Below are positions 46,990 to 60,154 of a stretch of DNA of 64,000 bases, piece after piece. Every line of letters begins with the position of its first letter. Within the stretch, counting starts at the first letter, position 1. The position numbers and the translations under genes are program-made. The notes under the pieces were generated by a model. The model did no database searches. It was given only the letters and a program-made list of their open reading frames with translations, and was not told the DNA's origin. This stretch comes from Rhizophagus clarus (lineage: Eukaryota > Glomeromycota > Glomeromycetes > Glomerales > Glomeraceae). The stretch spans positions 372,001 to 436,000 of the forward strand of contig BLAL01000257.1 of the NCBI GenBank assembly GCA_015698045.1, given 5' to 3'.

Positions 46990-49726
46990 ATAATAAAGTT
47001 CGGTCATAACCAATCATAACCAGTTTTTATCAGTTCAGTTACAGTTCAGTTTCAATCCAAAACTGACTGGTTAACCGTCAGTTTTATATATAAAAAAACT
47101 GATCAAATTGATTATTTATTGATATAAATGATATAAATTGATGATCAATTACATAAATATCCATGTAAACAACTTATTTTTATTGTTTGAAAATTATATA
47201 AGTTGTAAATAATTGCGCCAATACTAAATTTAGATTATTGGCTTATTTTTCATATGCAAATTTTTTGAACATGTTTTTAATCATATGCGCCCAAAAAAAT
47301 TTTTTTTTAAAAAATAATTTATTCTTTTTAACAAACCATCAAATATAGCTACTTGTTAAATTTTTTTTTTTTTCCCCAAATAATTAATTTTAAAATTAAT
47401 GGATAATTCTGATGTTGACTCAAACTATACTTCAGAAGATAAAAGCGAATATTCTTTTGGAAATTCCTCTCAACACTCAACATATAGTTAAGAAATGCAC
47501 AGAAATGAAATGATTTTAGATGATGATAATACAAATCAGCAAGAACTTGATAATGAAGGAAATGAAGATGATGAGCATCAAAGTAATAGAACACCATCTG
47601 ATGTGTGGGAATATATAGATAAAGTAATAGATCCAGAAAACCCTAAGTGTAAGATTTGTAATAAAGGGTTTTCAGCAAAAAGTTTTACAACAACATTACG
47701 AAATCATATTAAAAAATATCACAAACATATTCACAGGAAAGCCGATCAAACAATTCTTAAATTTAAAAGCAATATTACTCCTTTTATGATAAAGAAAAAA
47801 ATTCTGAATTTGTTAAACTTCTTATTAAATGGATAGTAATTGACATGCTTCCATTCTCACTTGTTGATAGTATTTATTTTATTGAATTTATACAAAAATT
47901 AAATCCAAAATTTAAGTGCCCAGGTCGCACCACATTAAAAAATGAAGTAATGTCTGAATTTAATTCTAGGTGCAAACATAATATTGATTTTGTTAAAAAT
48001 ATCTAGGTCGTTATTCAATTACAACTGATATATGGTCAAGCATTAAAAATGAAGCAATTATTGGAGTTACAATTCATTTTATTATTAATGAATGGAAGTT
48101 AAAGCATTTTACACTTGAAGTTTTGCAAATAAATGGTTCTCATACTGGAAATGCAATTTATGAAATTCTTAATAAACTTTTAGAAGATTTTGACCTTAAA
48201 TAAAAAGTTATATCTATTACTACTGATAATGGAAGTAACATGATTGTGGCTTGTCGATTGTTAAAAAATGATTTTGATGCTCAGACACTTGCATTAGATT
48301 TTATTCATTCTCGTTGTATATGTTATATATTAAATCTTGCAGTAAATGCAGGATTAAAATTTATAGAAAATTTAATTAAGTTAAGAAAAATAGTAAAATC
48401 TATAAGAAGAACACAGTTATATCTTGAGGAGTTAGAAAGATTAGCGATTGCTGCTAATCACACATTTAAGCATCCAATTTTAGACATAAAAACCAGATGG
48501 AATTCTACATTCCTTATGGCTGAACGTGTATTAACCCTTAAGGAAGATTTATCATTGACATCAACCACTTCAGGGTATTTGGCTTAATGAAAGAGAGTTG
48601 GGAAAAAATTGAAGTAAGTGTTAATTTTTATTTAAAATAATTATTTAAATTAACATTATTTTATATTTAATTATTAATTACAAATTTTAATTTTAGCATC
48701 TAGTTATTTTATTATCACAATTTCATATTGCTACAACTAAACTTTCCACCCAAACATACCCAACAATAGCTTATACAAGAGTAGTACTTTTAGGTTTACT
48801 TGTTGATCTCAATGAAAATTGAAATTATAACTATTCTCTTAGTGAAGTTCTTTTGGCAATTTGTAATAAAATTCAAGAATATTGGGTTCACATTGATAAA
48901 ATGACTCATGTTCTGGCATTTTTTGATCCAAGATACAAAACAATTGCATACAAAAACTTAGAGATTAATGAGATTCTTGAACCCATTCGTAATAATTTTC
49001 CAGATTCAGCTTTAAGTAATTTGCCATCCAATAATAGTACATCCATATTTGTTCAAAGTTTATCATCTGTACGTCAACAAAGAAATGCAAATACTGATGA
49101 ATTGTTAAAATACTGGGAATCAGCAGACGCAAGTTTTGATATAGAGCCTTTATCTTGGTGGCATGCTCATTCAACGGAGTATCCTATTTTGTCAAAAATT
49201 GCCCAGAATTACTTATCAGTACAAGCTTTTTCAGTGCCTTAGAACAATTGTTTTCTTTGGCTGGTAATGTGGTAAGTAAAAAAAGAAATAGTTGGACAAG
49301 GATACAATTAGGGCATGTTTGTGTTTAAGAAGTTGGATGATCAAAGGAATTGAATAACTCACATATTTTTATTTAGTAAAATATAAAATTTAAATATTAG
49401 TTATTTCCAGTTTTTCTGGCAAAGTTTACTAAATTATAAACATTAATAGTATTATTATTTGCTTATCAACATTTATTAGTTTTTTTTTATTGGTTTTTAA
49501 CATGTATTTAGCTGTTTTTTTGTAAAAATTATCAATAAAGAACTTTAAATAGGTTTAGTGTCATTATTTATTAGCAAATTACTAATAAAACAATAAAATT
49601 TTAAATTTGGTTTTGTATCAGTTTTACGGTTCAGTTTTACCAGTTGGTTATGCGGTTGGTTTGGTTTTGGCTGAAAACTGCAGTTTTAAAACTGAAACTG
49701 AACCAAACTGGCCATTGGCATCCCTA
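46990..49726 (+). mobile_element. hAT transposon remnant with BED-finger transposase
   Basis: The right end reads, inverted, TAGGGATGCCAATGGCC and is followed by ATTACAAC (49727-49734); the same 8 bp lie at 46982-46989 before the decayed left end. Both subterminal regions are rich in CAGTTTT / AAAACTG motifs (47030-47090, 49615-49710), as in hAT elements. The interior holds a decayed transposase gene. Confidence 0.7.
47399..49275 (+). pseudogene. hAT-family transposase, decayed
   Basis: Begins MDNSDVDSNYTSEDKSEYS, then an in-frame stop and re-entry. A BED zinc finger is visible at about 47605-47740: VWEYIDKVIDPENPKCKICN followed by HIKKYH. The catalytic RNase-H-like core follows in pieces: YSITTDIWSSIKNEA (about 48010-48055), ISITTDNGSNM (about 48210-48243), and CICYILNLAVNAGLKF, LDIKTRWNSTFLMAERVL. 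The C-terminal dimerisation region ELLKYWESADASFDIEPLSW...YPILSKIAQNYLSVQAFSVP ends near 49242. Stops (for example near 47490, 48003, 48200, 48820) and frameshifts break it. The product would have catalysed cut-and-paste movement of the flanking element. Confidence 0.85.
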
Positions 49727-49734
49727 ATTACAAC

Positions 49735-50690
49735 ATAATGGGTCTATAATTAATTTATCATTCAATAATAATGATTACAACATAATGAGTCTATAATTGA
49801 TTTATCATTCAATAATAATGAAGATCAATTAATTCAACAATCCAATTATTATTTACAAACTAGACTCATGTGTCATGGCCGGCTGGTAGCCAGCCTCCCT
49901 TTAAGGTCTTGTAAATTACATAACACAGATAACTAAATTTTTTTTAGATTGATATATATTTATTTTCATTTCTAGAGTATTTATAAGAATATTTATTAAA
50001 ACACTTGTTAAAACCAAAAGCTTTTCTTGCTTTTTATGATATAGGAAGGGGTTGTGATGCCAATTGTTCTAATCTAGCATATTCCTTAATTACATCTGGA
50101 TCCACTATAAATGAATCTTTGCTTAAATTCATTATTTGAATACAATCCCATTTAGGGCATCTACTAATTGCAGTACCTTTCTGCATGGTACCACTATTAA
50201 TATATTTATCAGATACAGATAAGATATAAAATATAGTTGTAATGTTTGCAATTATTGTTTTTTTTTTTTGTTGGCAAAAGAAAAAAATGAACCATTTACA
50301 TATTTAAATTTCTGACTATGTTAAACTTTGTAGAAAATTCAGCTGAAAATACTTAATTGAATAATAGAAATGATCTGATAATTAGCCTCAGAATAATGTA
50401 TACCATAAAGAATGTTTTTATTATTAACTTGCATAAAAATTAATTAGTCATGAAAATTTTAATAAACAAAATTTTATTGGTTAATGGCTAGTTCTTCAAT
50501 GATCTAGAATTTTCAATTGTTGCAAAGGGCTAGTATAATCCTGGCTAATCAATTTTAATTTGAATTCAATAGAATATTCTTGCATAATCTAGAATTTTCA
50601 CACAATCTTAACATTTTTAAAGTAGTTGTTATAATTAAGTTAGCGTAAGTGCAATAATAAAATTTCTTTAATCACAGAAAATTTTACATA
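49735..50690. other. Spacer with a short minus-strand coding fragment
   Basis: 49727-49830 holds a ~55-bp direct duplication (ATTACAACATAATG(G/A)GTCT...). On the minus strand about 50195-50040 encodes GTMQKGTAISRCPKWDCIQI then KDSFIVDPDVIKEYARLEQL before a stop. The fragment looks real by composition but I do not recognise its family. The remainder is AT-rich. Confidence 0.35.
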
Positions 50691-52049
50691 TACAGTCAAC
50701 TCTCTTTATAGTCACCTTTGTTATAGTCACATTACCCTATATAGTCACCTTAGTTGATTGTCGCAAATTTTCATATATAAAATCTATCATTTATAATCAC
50801 AAACTACCTATAGACACTATCACATCTTTTTTTAAAAATTTTATATATATGTGATTATAAAAAGATGTTTATTAAAGTATGATCTAATGATCAGATTTTA
50901 ATGATCATTAACTTATTAGGTTCATCTCATTGAAGGGAATCAGATGGTAGTAATTTTATAATGATTGGATTAATATTGACTGAGTAATTCAATTTTAAAT
51001 ATCAAATTGGCATTTTATATATGTAAAATTTGCGTAACATTTAATATTTTGACTTTATTTTAATTACAATAGGTTCTAGTGATCAGATTTTAATGATCTT
51101 AGGCTCATTAAAATCATCTCATCAAAAGGAATCCAATAATAATAATTATATAATATTTGGATTAATATTGACCGAGCAATTCGATTTTAAAGACCAGATC
51201 AGCATTTTTAGCGTAAAGAAGATTTTGAAGTGATTAGATCATTTCTAAATTAATCGACTTTTTCACTCAATTTAGATTTTCGGTTATACTGATCTTCAAG
51301 ACTCAATATAAAATCGTCTGAATTAGGAAATGCACAATGTGAACTCAAGAAATGCGTTTTATAATAATGCTTAAAGCTTAAAGCATTTATGCCTAATGAT
51401 TAATGCATATGCTTATGCTTAGGCTTCTTTTGACATCAAAAGAGTAAAATTGCGATTTAGGCCTTTCTGTACCACTTTCATTGCATGTTTAGTTGAGTCA
51501 TCAAATAATAGGTTTTTGTAAATTTTTTTAATTTCATTGATCTTTTGACAATCGTTAATTAAAAAATCGTTGGAAAAAATGAAATATTGTTGATAAATTA
51601 TTAAAAAAATCATTTTAATTAATTAAATACTTTATTTTTTTAAAAAGAAAAATTCATATGAATTTTTCTAATAGGTTTTTTTTGTAAACAGAGTTTAATT
51701 TTACTGATTTATAAGTTTTTTTTTCTAAACAATAAATCAAAACTTTTTAAAAAAAATTTACGCGGATATTTATTTTTTATGTTTTTTTTGAATAATAATT
51801 AATTTATTTTATTTTTTTTTTTTTTTGATAATATCTGTTTAGAAAAAGATTATTAATATTTTTCTAATTGTCATTTAAAAAGAATAATTGTAACAAATTT
51901 TCTTAGACTTAAATTAATTTAAATATTTTTTTTTTATCAATTATTGTTTAAAAGAATGCAGCAGAAATATAAAAATCAATATCTATTATTAAAATTACAA
52001 AATTTTTGTTTATTATTAAAAATGACGGATTTAAGATTTGATTTTTTTT

Positions 52050-52480
52050 TGAATTGAATTGTTAAAATAGACAGCAACAGCTTCATATTACAACTCCTAT
52101 ATGAATAAAGAACAAAATATTGATGAAGATGACTTGATAATAGTGATGGTGATAATTATGCAGATAAAAATGATAATAATGGCAATAAGAACAAAGAGAA
52201 AGAAATGAAGTAAACCAAGTACTGAAGAAAAATGAAATTAAATAGGATGCACTTATTTCTCAATGGATCGAAGAGGTGTTAATTATGAAAATCAGACTGC
52301 AAATAGTGATGATGAACTGCTGCTTAATGGAGATTTTGACAATGATTTTTCAGTGAGAACACGTAATATTCATTTAGCAGATGATCGATATGCAAAATGG
52401 AAATTCCCTTTTTTTTACAAATAGTTTAGAGCCGCCTACATATGTTGAATTTTCTTTCTGATAATGAATGAACTGTTATT
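52050..52480 (+). pseudogene. Acidic protein fragment, unknown
   Basis: Plus-strand pieces such as MDRRGVNYENQTANSDDELL and FSVRTRNIHLADDRYAKWKF (about 52264-52425) are protein-like, preceded by Asp/Asn/Lys-rich low complexity. Stops interrupt it on both sides. The family is not recognised; it lies inside the pogo-like element. Confidence 0.3.
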
Positions 52481-52713
52481 TTCATTAAAATCTTAATTTT
52501 ATTTCATTAAATTTTTTTTAAAATTTTTTTGTTTTAATTTTCATTAATTTTTTTTTGTTTTTTTAACGAGTTAAATTTTTGATAATATGAATTAATTTAT
52601 AGAGATATTTAAAAATAAATAATTAACAAATTTATAGCGCATTTATTTTTATTAAAATACATTTAACATTTAAATTTTAAATTATAAAAAATAAAAAAAA
52701 CAAATGCCTGGTT

Positions 52714-53155
52714 AAAACGATTAAAAACTGTTGCGAAACAGTTCTTTTATAATATTAAATTAAAAGAAATAAAAACATTTCATAACGTTTTTATTAAAAC
52801 GATTAAAAACTGTTGCGAAATGGTTCTTTTATCATATTAAATTAAAAGAAATAAAAATGTTTCACAACGTTTTTATTCAAACGATTAAAAACCGTTATGA
52901 AACGGTTCTTTTATCATGTTAAATTAAAAGAAATAAAAGCATTTCACAACGTTTTATTAAAACGATTAAAAACTGCTGCGAAACAGTTTTTTTATCATGT
53001 TAAATTAAAAGAAATAAAAATGTTTCACAACGTTTTTATTAAAACGATTAAAAACTGTTGTGAAATGGTTCTTTTTATCGTATTAAATTAAAGAAATAAA
53101 ATGTTTTACAACGTTTTATTAAAACAATTAAAAACTGTTGTGAAATGGTTTTTTT
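52714..53155. repeat. ~82-bp tandem repeat, six copies
   Basis: Units beginning AAAACGATTAAAAACTG start at 52714, 52796, 52878, 52959, 53041 and 53121. Each contains the palindrome-like AACTGTTGCGAAACAGTT and ends with ACATTTCATAACGTTTTTATT. The AAAACGATT start resembles the 36-bp minisatellite at 41.9-44.4 kb, so the two arrays may share an origin. Confidence 0.8.
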
Positions 53156-53589
53156 TCGTTTAAATTTTAATGTTTTGTACATAAAAAAAATTTTTTAATT
53201 TATATGTTAATAAAAAAAATGTTATTCGCAATGTTTTTTATTTATAAATTAATTGAAAAAAAAAGTTTTTGCAAAAACATTTTTTAATTATAATGATAAA
53301 AAACGTTTTTTTATTCATGAATTACTAAACGAAAATCTAATGTTTTTCGTAAACATTTTTTAACCTAATAATGAAAAAAAATGTTATGAAAAATGTTAAT
53401 GTTTATGAATTATATATTAAAATCCAAAATATTACTGTGGATTTTATTCAATCTGGGTTAACGTCGAGTATTAATATAAACTTGGAATCGACTCAAATCA
53501 GGATTGACTCTGACTTGAATCATCATTACGTAACATGAAAATCCTCGAATTATGAAAAAAAATTTTTGATCTAGGGTCAGAACTCAGAA

Positions 53590-53750
53590 ATAAATCATCC
53601 AATGTCTCCGCAATTAAGCAGAGCATCTTCACCTACTCCTTCATTAACTTCAATTTCAAGTGGTAGACGACTTGGTTCTTTATTGCATGATCTTCCAGCT
53701 CCTGGTAGATTGGCTTTGGTGTTTCTTACCATTTTTTTCAAATTAAACAC
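53590..53750 (+). pseudogene. Ser/Pro-rich coding fragment, unknown
   Basis: A short plus-strand segment reads MSPQLSRASSPTPSLTSISS then GRRLGSLLHDLPAPGRLALV, with composition quite unlike the surrounding AT-rich DNA. No family recognised. It may be an exon remnant of captured host sequence, possibly carried by the Helitron whose 3' end lies at 55145. Confidence 0.3.
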
Positions 53751-53999
53751 TTAAAAATGAAGAATATTTTGATATGGTTTTTTTAATCATTTTAACAAAA
53801 AAAACACACTTTTTTTTTTGTTAATCGCTTTAATATGATTTACCACGCATAAAACAAATATGCATCAGCATTTACCATTTCTCCATTAACACATTTGGAG
53901 CATGCTTCAATAACCCGTTACTCATACCATCAGAATTCTCATTTTTCATTTGCAATTATTCCAGGTCCAAAGTACAATTTTCATGGTGATATTAATTGT

Positions 54000-55090
54000 T
54001 CTAAAAACTAATTTTTTATTGGTCATCTAATAAAAAAATGAATTTGGCCATTTTTTTCTGTCAATTAATATGAAAACCGTTTTTTCCTAAGCCGTTTAAT
54101 AAAAACAACATTTTTTTATCAAAACAAATCAACATTAAAATGTTAAAAAACGAGTTTGATTTTTTTATTAAAACAATGATTTATTTATTAATCATTTTAA
54201 TGGAAAAAACGTTAATTGTTTTAATAAAATGAAAAAAATGATTGTTTTATTAATCGTTTTAAAATGAAAAAAAAATGTTTTTATTAGTATAAAAACTATT
54301 AAAATAATAATAATTTTTTCATTAATAAATTTAAAAAATCGTTAAAAGTTTTTTTTTTTGATTATCTGGTTTAATAAACAAATTGTTATTTTTTTTTTTA
54401 ATTATTCAATTATAAAACTGTTAAAAAATAAATTATTAATAATCATTAAAAAAAAAAATAAATAAAATTTTTTAATTATTTGATAATAAACCGTTAAAAT
54501 ATTTTTTTGATTAAGCATTAGATAGTTTAAAAACCATAAAAGACAATAATTTTTTTTTGGTTATCCGGTTTGAGATTTAATAGGCCATTAAAAAAATTAA
54601 ATTAATTATCCGGTTTAATAAACAAATGTTAGAAAAAGATAAATTAAATTTTTTTTTAATTATTTACTTTGATAATTAAAAAAATGTTTTAATTAATAAT
54701 GTAGCAAAAAATTGCTTCATTGACATTTTTTGTAATTTTTTTTAATAAAAAAAAACATTTCCACTTTTTTTTTAAGTTATTTTAATAAAAAAACGCTATA
54801 AGGCATTTGTTAAAATCATTTTTAACAAAAAACGAAATTAATTATTTTTAATTGTTTTTTATAAAAACGGTACTCATTTATCAGACGAGATTTTAAGTGA
54901 TAAATGTTCAAAACAATTAAAAAAATAATTGACATTTTAAAAAAAAATGTCAAAATGTTTTTATTAAAACGATCAATAAAAAAAAGTATCAACATCAGAT
55001 ATCGTTTTTTTACTAAAACGACTAGTAAAAAATATTAATATCACTTTTTTACTTTAAAAACGATTAACAAGATATTAATACCATTGCAGC
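54000..55090. repeat. Degenerate AAAACGATT / AATCGTTTT low-complexity tract
   Basis: About 1 kb of poly-A/T interspersed with AAAACGATT, TTTAATCATTTT and TTATCCGGTTTAATAAAC motifs at irregular spacing. It looks like an aged relative of the minisatellite at 41.9-44.4 kb. No gene. Confidence 0.5.
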
Positions 55091-55109
55091 ATGTATGCTT
55101 ATATATCAT

Positions 55110-55145
55110 AGGGGACGAAGTCCCCTAAATAAACGCATATTCTAG
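55110..55145 (+). mobile_element. Helitron-type 3' terminus (hairpin plus CTAG)
   Basis: AGGGGAC-GAA-GTCCCCT (55110-55126) is a perfect 7-bp stem with a 3-nt loop. It is followed 15 nt later by CTAG (55142-55145) and then T. A short hairpin a dozen or so bases before CTRR-T is the canonical right end of Helitrons. The matching TC left end was not located. The sequence to its right resumes the pogo-like element's internal repeat, as expected after an insertion. Confidence 0.6.
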
Positions 55146-55647
55146 TTATACATGTAAAATTTGCGTAACATTAAATATTTTGACTGTATATTAATTACAA
55201 CAGGTTCTAGTGATCAGATTTTAATGATCTTAGGCTCATTAGATTCGACTCGTCACGAGGAAGCCAATGGTAGTAATTGCATATTGTTTGGATTAATATT
55301 GACCGAGCAATTTGATTTTAAAGTCCAGATCAGCATTTATATATGTAAAATTTGTGTAACATTAAATATTTTGACTGTATATTAATTATTACGATCGGAT
55401 TTTAATGATCTTAGGCTCATTGGAATCGTCTCATCAAGAGGAATCTAATGGATATAGATCCATTATAATTGGAATAATATTGGCAAAATTATTGTGATGT
55501 GAATATTTAATCAAAATTATTACAATTTATAATTCTGGCCAATATTACTGATTTAACTATAAGGTTTTATTGCTTATAGTCAGATCTCATCATAGTCACC
55601 AAATATAGACTGTTCCAAATGTGTGACTATAGAGAGAGTTGACTGTA

Positions 55648-56390
55648 AATGTAACAAATTTAATTAAATTCAATTTTTACAATTTGTAAATAATTCATTT
55701 ATTAAATAATAAAAATACAATAGTAAAAAGAAATAATTTAAACAATTTTTTTACATAATTCAAAGTAATTAAGTAAACATATACTAAAACTATAAATATA
55801 TGATCTATTTTTTCATTATTATTTTCAAAGCAATATAATAAACAAAATTGGATTATATTGTAGATTATCAATGCACACTATCCTTTTTTGATCCTATATA
55901 AATTAAGTGATAATGTAATTTTTGGTTAGCCAAATCAGACTATACCATAGATCATGATCAACATATATCATCCGATTTTTGTTTTTTGGTTTTTTTTTGA
56001 CTCTATATAAACAACCGCTGTTTTTATATTGAAATTGCTTAATATCAGTATCAATATCAATATTAGTATCAATATCAATATCAATATTAATATCAATATC
56101 AATATTGATATTAATATTATTAAGAACGTTCCCCCTTTTGCTGCATGATGCTAACCAAATTAATACTGTCTCCTTCTTTTTTTGAAATGTATTATTTAGT
56201 ATTACAGCCAATCATAAAACATATCACTGTTTAAGTTAAAATCAGCTGATACCAACAATTATATAATGTGATCTGTATGTAGTGTTAATAAGTCAATTAC
56301 CTAGAATGTTTCCTTCCATGGATTCCATCAGAAAAATTTAATTTATTAAAAAATAAGTTTGAACTTTATATCTTTGCTCAACATTGATGT
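55648..56390. other. AT-rich spacer with ATCAAT microsatellite
   Basis: 56036-56125 is a simple repeat of ATCAATATCAAT/ATTAAT type. A minus-strand frame across it encodes only Ile/Asp/Asn repeats and is not credible. Otherwise no feature was seen. Confidence 0.5.
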
Positions 56391-57626
56391 TTACCATGTT
56401 CATATTGTAGATGGATAATGTATCCAAAAAAAATCTCAATGGATAAAAAAAAATGATAGCATTACCTATCCATTAATTAGAGCTTATCCAAATTTATCAT
56501 TCACTTTTAATCCAAATTCTCCTAATAATAGAATACCTATTTGTAATGCCTGCTACAAAAACTGATTTAGAAATTACCCTCCTTATTTAATGCTTGGTGC
56601 ATTTTTAGAAAATTATGAATCAGGTCCTAATAATAGAAATCATAATTGATTTGATATTTCACTTGTAAATGGTGCTAATTGGTTATGTTATAATAATCCT
56701 TATATTTCAAATTATGTAAATTTATTTTCAGACCAAAATTACATTTCAACTTTTCCAACTGCAACTCATATTTCTAACGATGATAATGCCCCTCTATTTA
56801 GATATGGTGATATAGTTGTTACTCGTACAAATTTTCCTAATGAAATTCATAATGAAGATACATATTATATAAGATTAATGGCTGGATTTTATCATAATAA
56901 TAATGAAACAAATTTTCTTCCAATATCAATTAAACATTCAGATCTTGAAGTTTTATTATTTTCTAATTTATTTCCTGATGGTGTCATACCAAGAGCCTGT
57001 AAGGTTATCCATACTTACATTGCCACCTCTTGGATGAAACATAAAAAGAATAAAATCATGCTTGGTTTATTAGTACACAAAAGGTTAGTAACGAACAAAA
57101 TTCCTTTGTAAATAAATTTTCCTTCTAAGAATAAAGTTAATAGCGAACAAGAACATAACAAAAATAATATGATGATACATTCAACGATATAAAAACATTA
57201 ATAACAAAGTAAAATTTTATACTTAATATTATTCCAATATGTCATTCTTTATTTAAAAGATACTATCTAATTTATTTTAAAGAAAGTTTTTAACAAGAAA
57301 AATTAATTTTTTATTGTACTTTTGAATTTAATCATTTTCCTATCATGAATTAATTATAAGTTTATTAATTAAAAGAAATTTTCTAAACTAAAAATTAATT
57401 TTCAAATTTCATTTCTACATAATTTCACCCGTTACTTCTTTAATTATTCCTTCTAAATTTCGTTTAAGCAGAGTTTTCCCTTCTTTATTCCTTATTATAT
57501 GTTGTAGTTGAAAGTCGAAAAAAGAACCCTGTTCAATTTTGGATCTCCAACCCTTTTTATAAATAATTTTTCTGCACATTTTTCCTCAATTTTTTCTGAG
57601 TAACATTTGACTAAAGATGAGTTATG

Positions 57627-58275
57627 CCCTATAAAAAATAAGTGTCCGGATAATGTCCGGAAAATGTCCAGAAAAATTATCTAAAATATTGTCCAGAAAT
57701 TCTGGACACTGTGTATCCGGAAACTGTTCTGAAAACACTGCATTTTTGGTATATTAGGAAATTGTCCAGAAATTGTCTGGAAATGTATTTTCGTAAAATT
57801 TACCAAAAAAGATGATCAATGGATAGATGATCATCATTATTCCTTAACCCAAAATTTTTATATCATAAAAATATAGTATTTTTGCCTGCTCTGCAATTTT
57901 AATTAGTACGACAGAAAAGGTTTTGAATGTCAATTTTGTGCTTTTTGCATTTTTTTACAAAATTAATTTATCCTTTTTTGGAAATAGTATCCAGAATTTG
58001 TCCTGAACTTTTTTATGTTTGGAATTTGTCTATCTGGTTTTTTTACTATGTCCAGAATTTGTCCAGGTTTAACTGTCCAGAATTTGTCCAAAATTTTATA
58101 CCGAACAAATACTGGACGAATTCTGGACAAAGTTAGGACATGTCAAAATTTTAAGTATCAGAAGCGTGTCAGACATGTACCAAAAAAGTGAACATTTTCC
58201 AGACACATCAGATTTATTCTGGACATTTTCCAGACATTTTTGATAACATTTTTTGGACATTTATTTTTTATAGGG
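57627..58275. mobile_element. 650-bp MITE, copy 2 (ATG target duplication)
   Basis: 649 bp with the same CCCTATAAAAAATAAGTGTC inverted tips, in opposite orientation to copies 1 and 3. ATG flanks it at 57624-57626 and 58276-58278. Subterminal TCCGGA/TCCAGA motifs are present at both ends. Confidence 0.9.
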
Positions 58276-60154
58276 ATGTTTGGCATTTCTTGGCAGAATA
58301 TTTTCCATTAGAATCCATTTCAAAGATTGTAAGAGAAAAATATTTTTTCCTCTAAGATCCATTTTCTTGTTTTCTAAATATGGTGGTTCATTATCAGAGA
58401 TTGGAATTATTATATCATTTAGAAGGATCCAGAATTTCATTCCTCCATTTTTCTTCAGAACTATCTATTTTCCTTCCTAACTATTCTATCTTTTCTATTT
58501 CTAAAAATAAACAAATAATTGAAAATAAAAATAAACAAATAAAGGAAAGTAAACTAAACTATTTTAGGTAAACTATTCTAGGGATAAACTAAACTAAAAA
58601 TAATTTGTATTACTATTTGGTTATATCATGTGTTCTTGTATTACTATTCAGTTTTGTCATGTGTTTCAGCTAATAATTCTTCCATCGGATAATAATTTAT
58701 CCATTTCCTTCAGATGGTAATTCTTCCATTCCTTTCGGATAATAATTTAACCTTCAGCTAATAATTTTTCCTTCAGGTCGAAATTTATCTGATAGTTATT
58801 AATTTTTGTCACTACAATGGTCATGGTTATTATCAAAAGATAGTTTCTAATTTAGCTACCTGATAATTAAGAATTGAAAATATATTAAATACAGATTGTT
58901 AAATATTGACTCTCAATTTAGATTGCATCACTATTGGCCAGCATGGTCATATTTGCAACTTGAAAATTATGAAATCATCAAAATACACAATGTATATTAT
59001 GCCAAAAAAATGCTGGTACTTATTTTCATCCTCCTACTGCTATTGAAATAATGAAAATTAATGCATTTAAATAGCATGATAGCAGGATTGGAATTACAGA
59101 CCTTTATGATATATTAGGTAAAACAAATAATAATAATACTATTCCAACCAATCGTACTTTACATACACATTGCATTTTATTTATAGATTACAATTTTTTA
59201 AACAATTAATTTGAAAAGATCCTGATGTAAGTGAATGGGGAACTTATTATCATTTTTTTGAAAGAATTGAATTTCAAAATAATGGAGTAGCCCATATATA
59301 TGGTATATATTGGACTACTAAATCAATTGAAAAAATGATAAATAATAATAATATTATTAGATCAGATATTCCAGATCCTAATTTGGAACTTGAGTTGTAA
59401 CATTTAGTAATGACTTATCAAATTCATACTTGAAATGCTAAGTATGGTAGATCAGCTCCTTCAGGAAAAAGATGTAAAAAAAGGATTTCCAAGACCATAT
59501 TTACTATACACTTATTATGATAATGAATCTTTTTATTATACATACTATTGTATTAATCAACTTGACAGATGGATAGTAATCTATTATGCTCCAACATTAC
59601 TTATTTGGAAAGCTCATATGAATGTCTAATATGTAACAGATAGAGGTTTAGCAAACTACATTAATAAGTATATTGCAAAACCTGAACTATCTCATTTATT
59701 TAATTTTCAAGAAGGTAATCTTTATTATAAATATGTTCATGCAAAAAGATTGGGTTTAATAGAGTTAATATTTTTATAATTTGGTGAAAAAAGTTGCAAC
59801 TCTTCTGCTCAAGTATTATATTTTACTACAGATCCTCTTTCAATATGTTCTAAAACTATTATGTTTATATCATTAATAGACTTTAATGATGATGATCCTA
59901 ACTGGAATGATTATATTGAAAAGTACTTTGCTAGGCCTATTAATGAAATATTTAATAACATGACTATAGAGAATATTATGAAATACAATATTTGTAGTAC
60001 ATTTAATGGATCATCAAAAAGAGATATTTATACTGATAATTAGGCAATTATGTTATTAAAAGAATTACTCCTATATTAACAATAATTTGGCATTTATCCA
60101 TAGAGCATAGTGAATTATATTTCTATTAGCAGCTTCTTCTTTCTTTACCATACT

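Larger units (their letters stand above)
50693..55645. mobile_element. pogo/Tigger-like element with inverted ends
   Basis: Left tip CAGTCAACTCTCTTTATAG and the inverse at the right tip (CTATAGAGAGAGTTGACTG) with TA at 50691-50692 and 55646-55647. The ends resemble pogo/Tigger termini. Inside each end lie direct repeats of about 180-190 bp containing AGTGATCAGATTTTAATGAT and TTAATATTGAC(C/T)GAG: near 50883 and 51072 on the left, near 55204 and 55386 on the right. No transposase was recognised; the middle is filled with AT repeats and a Helitron-type 3' end. Confidence 0.7.

Noticed and set aside
55903..56211. Minus-strand open frame with Ile-Asp-Ile-Asn repeat
   Set aside because: It is an ATCAAT microsatellite reading, without protein-like flanks.
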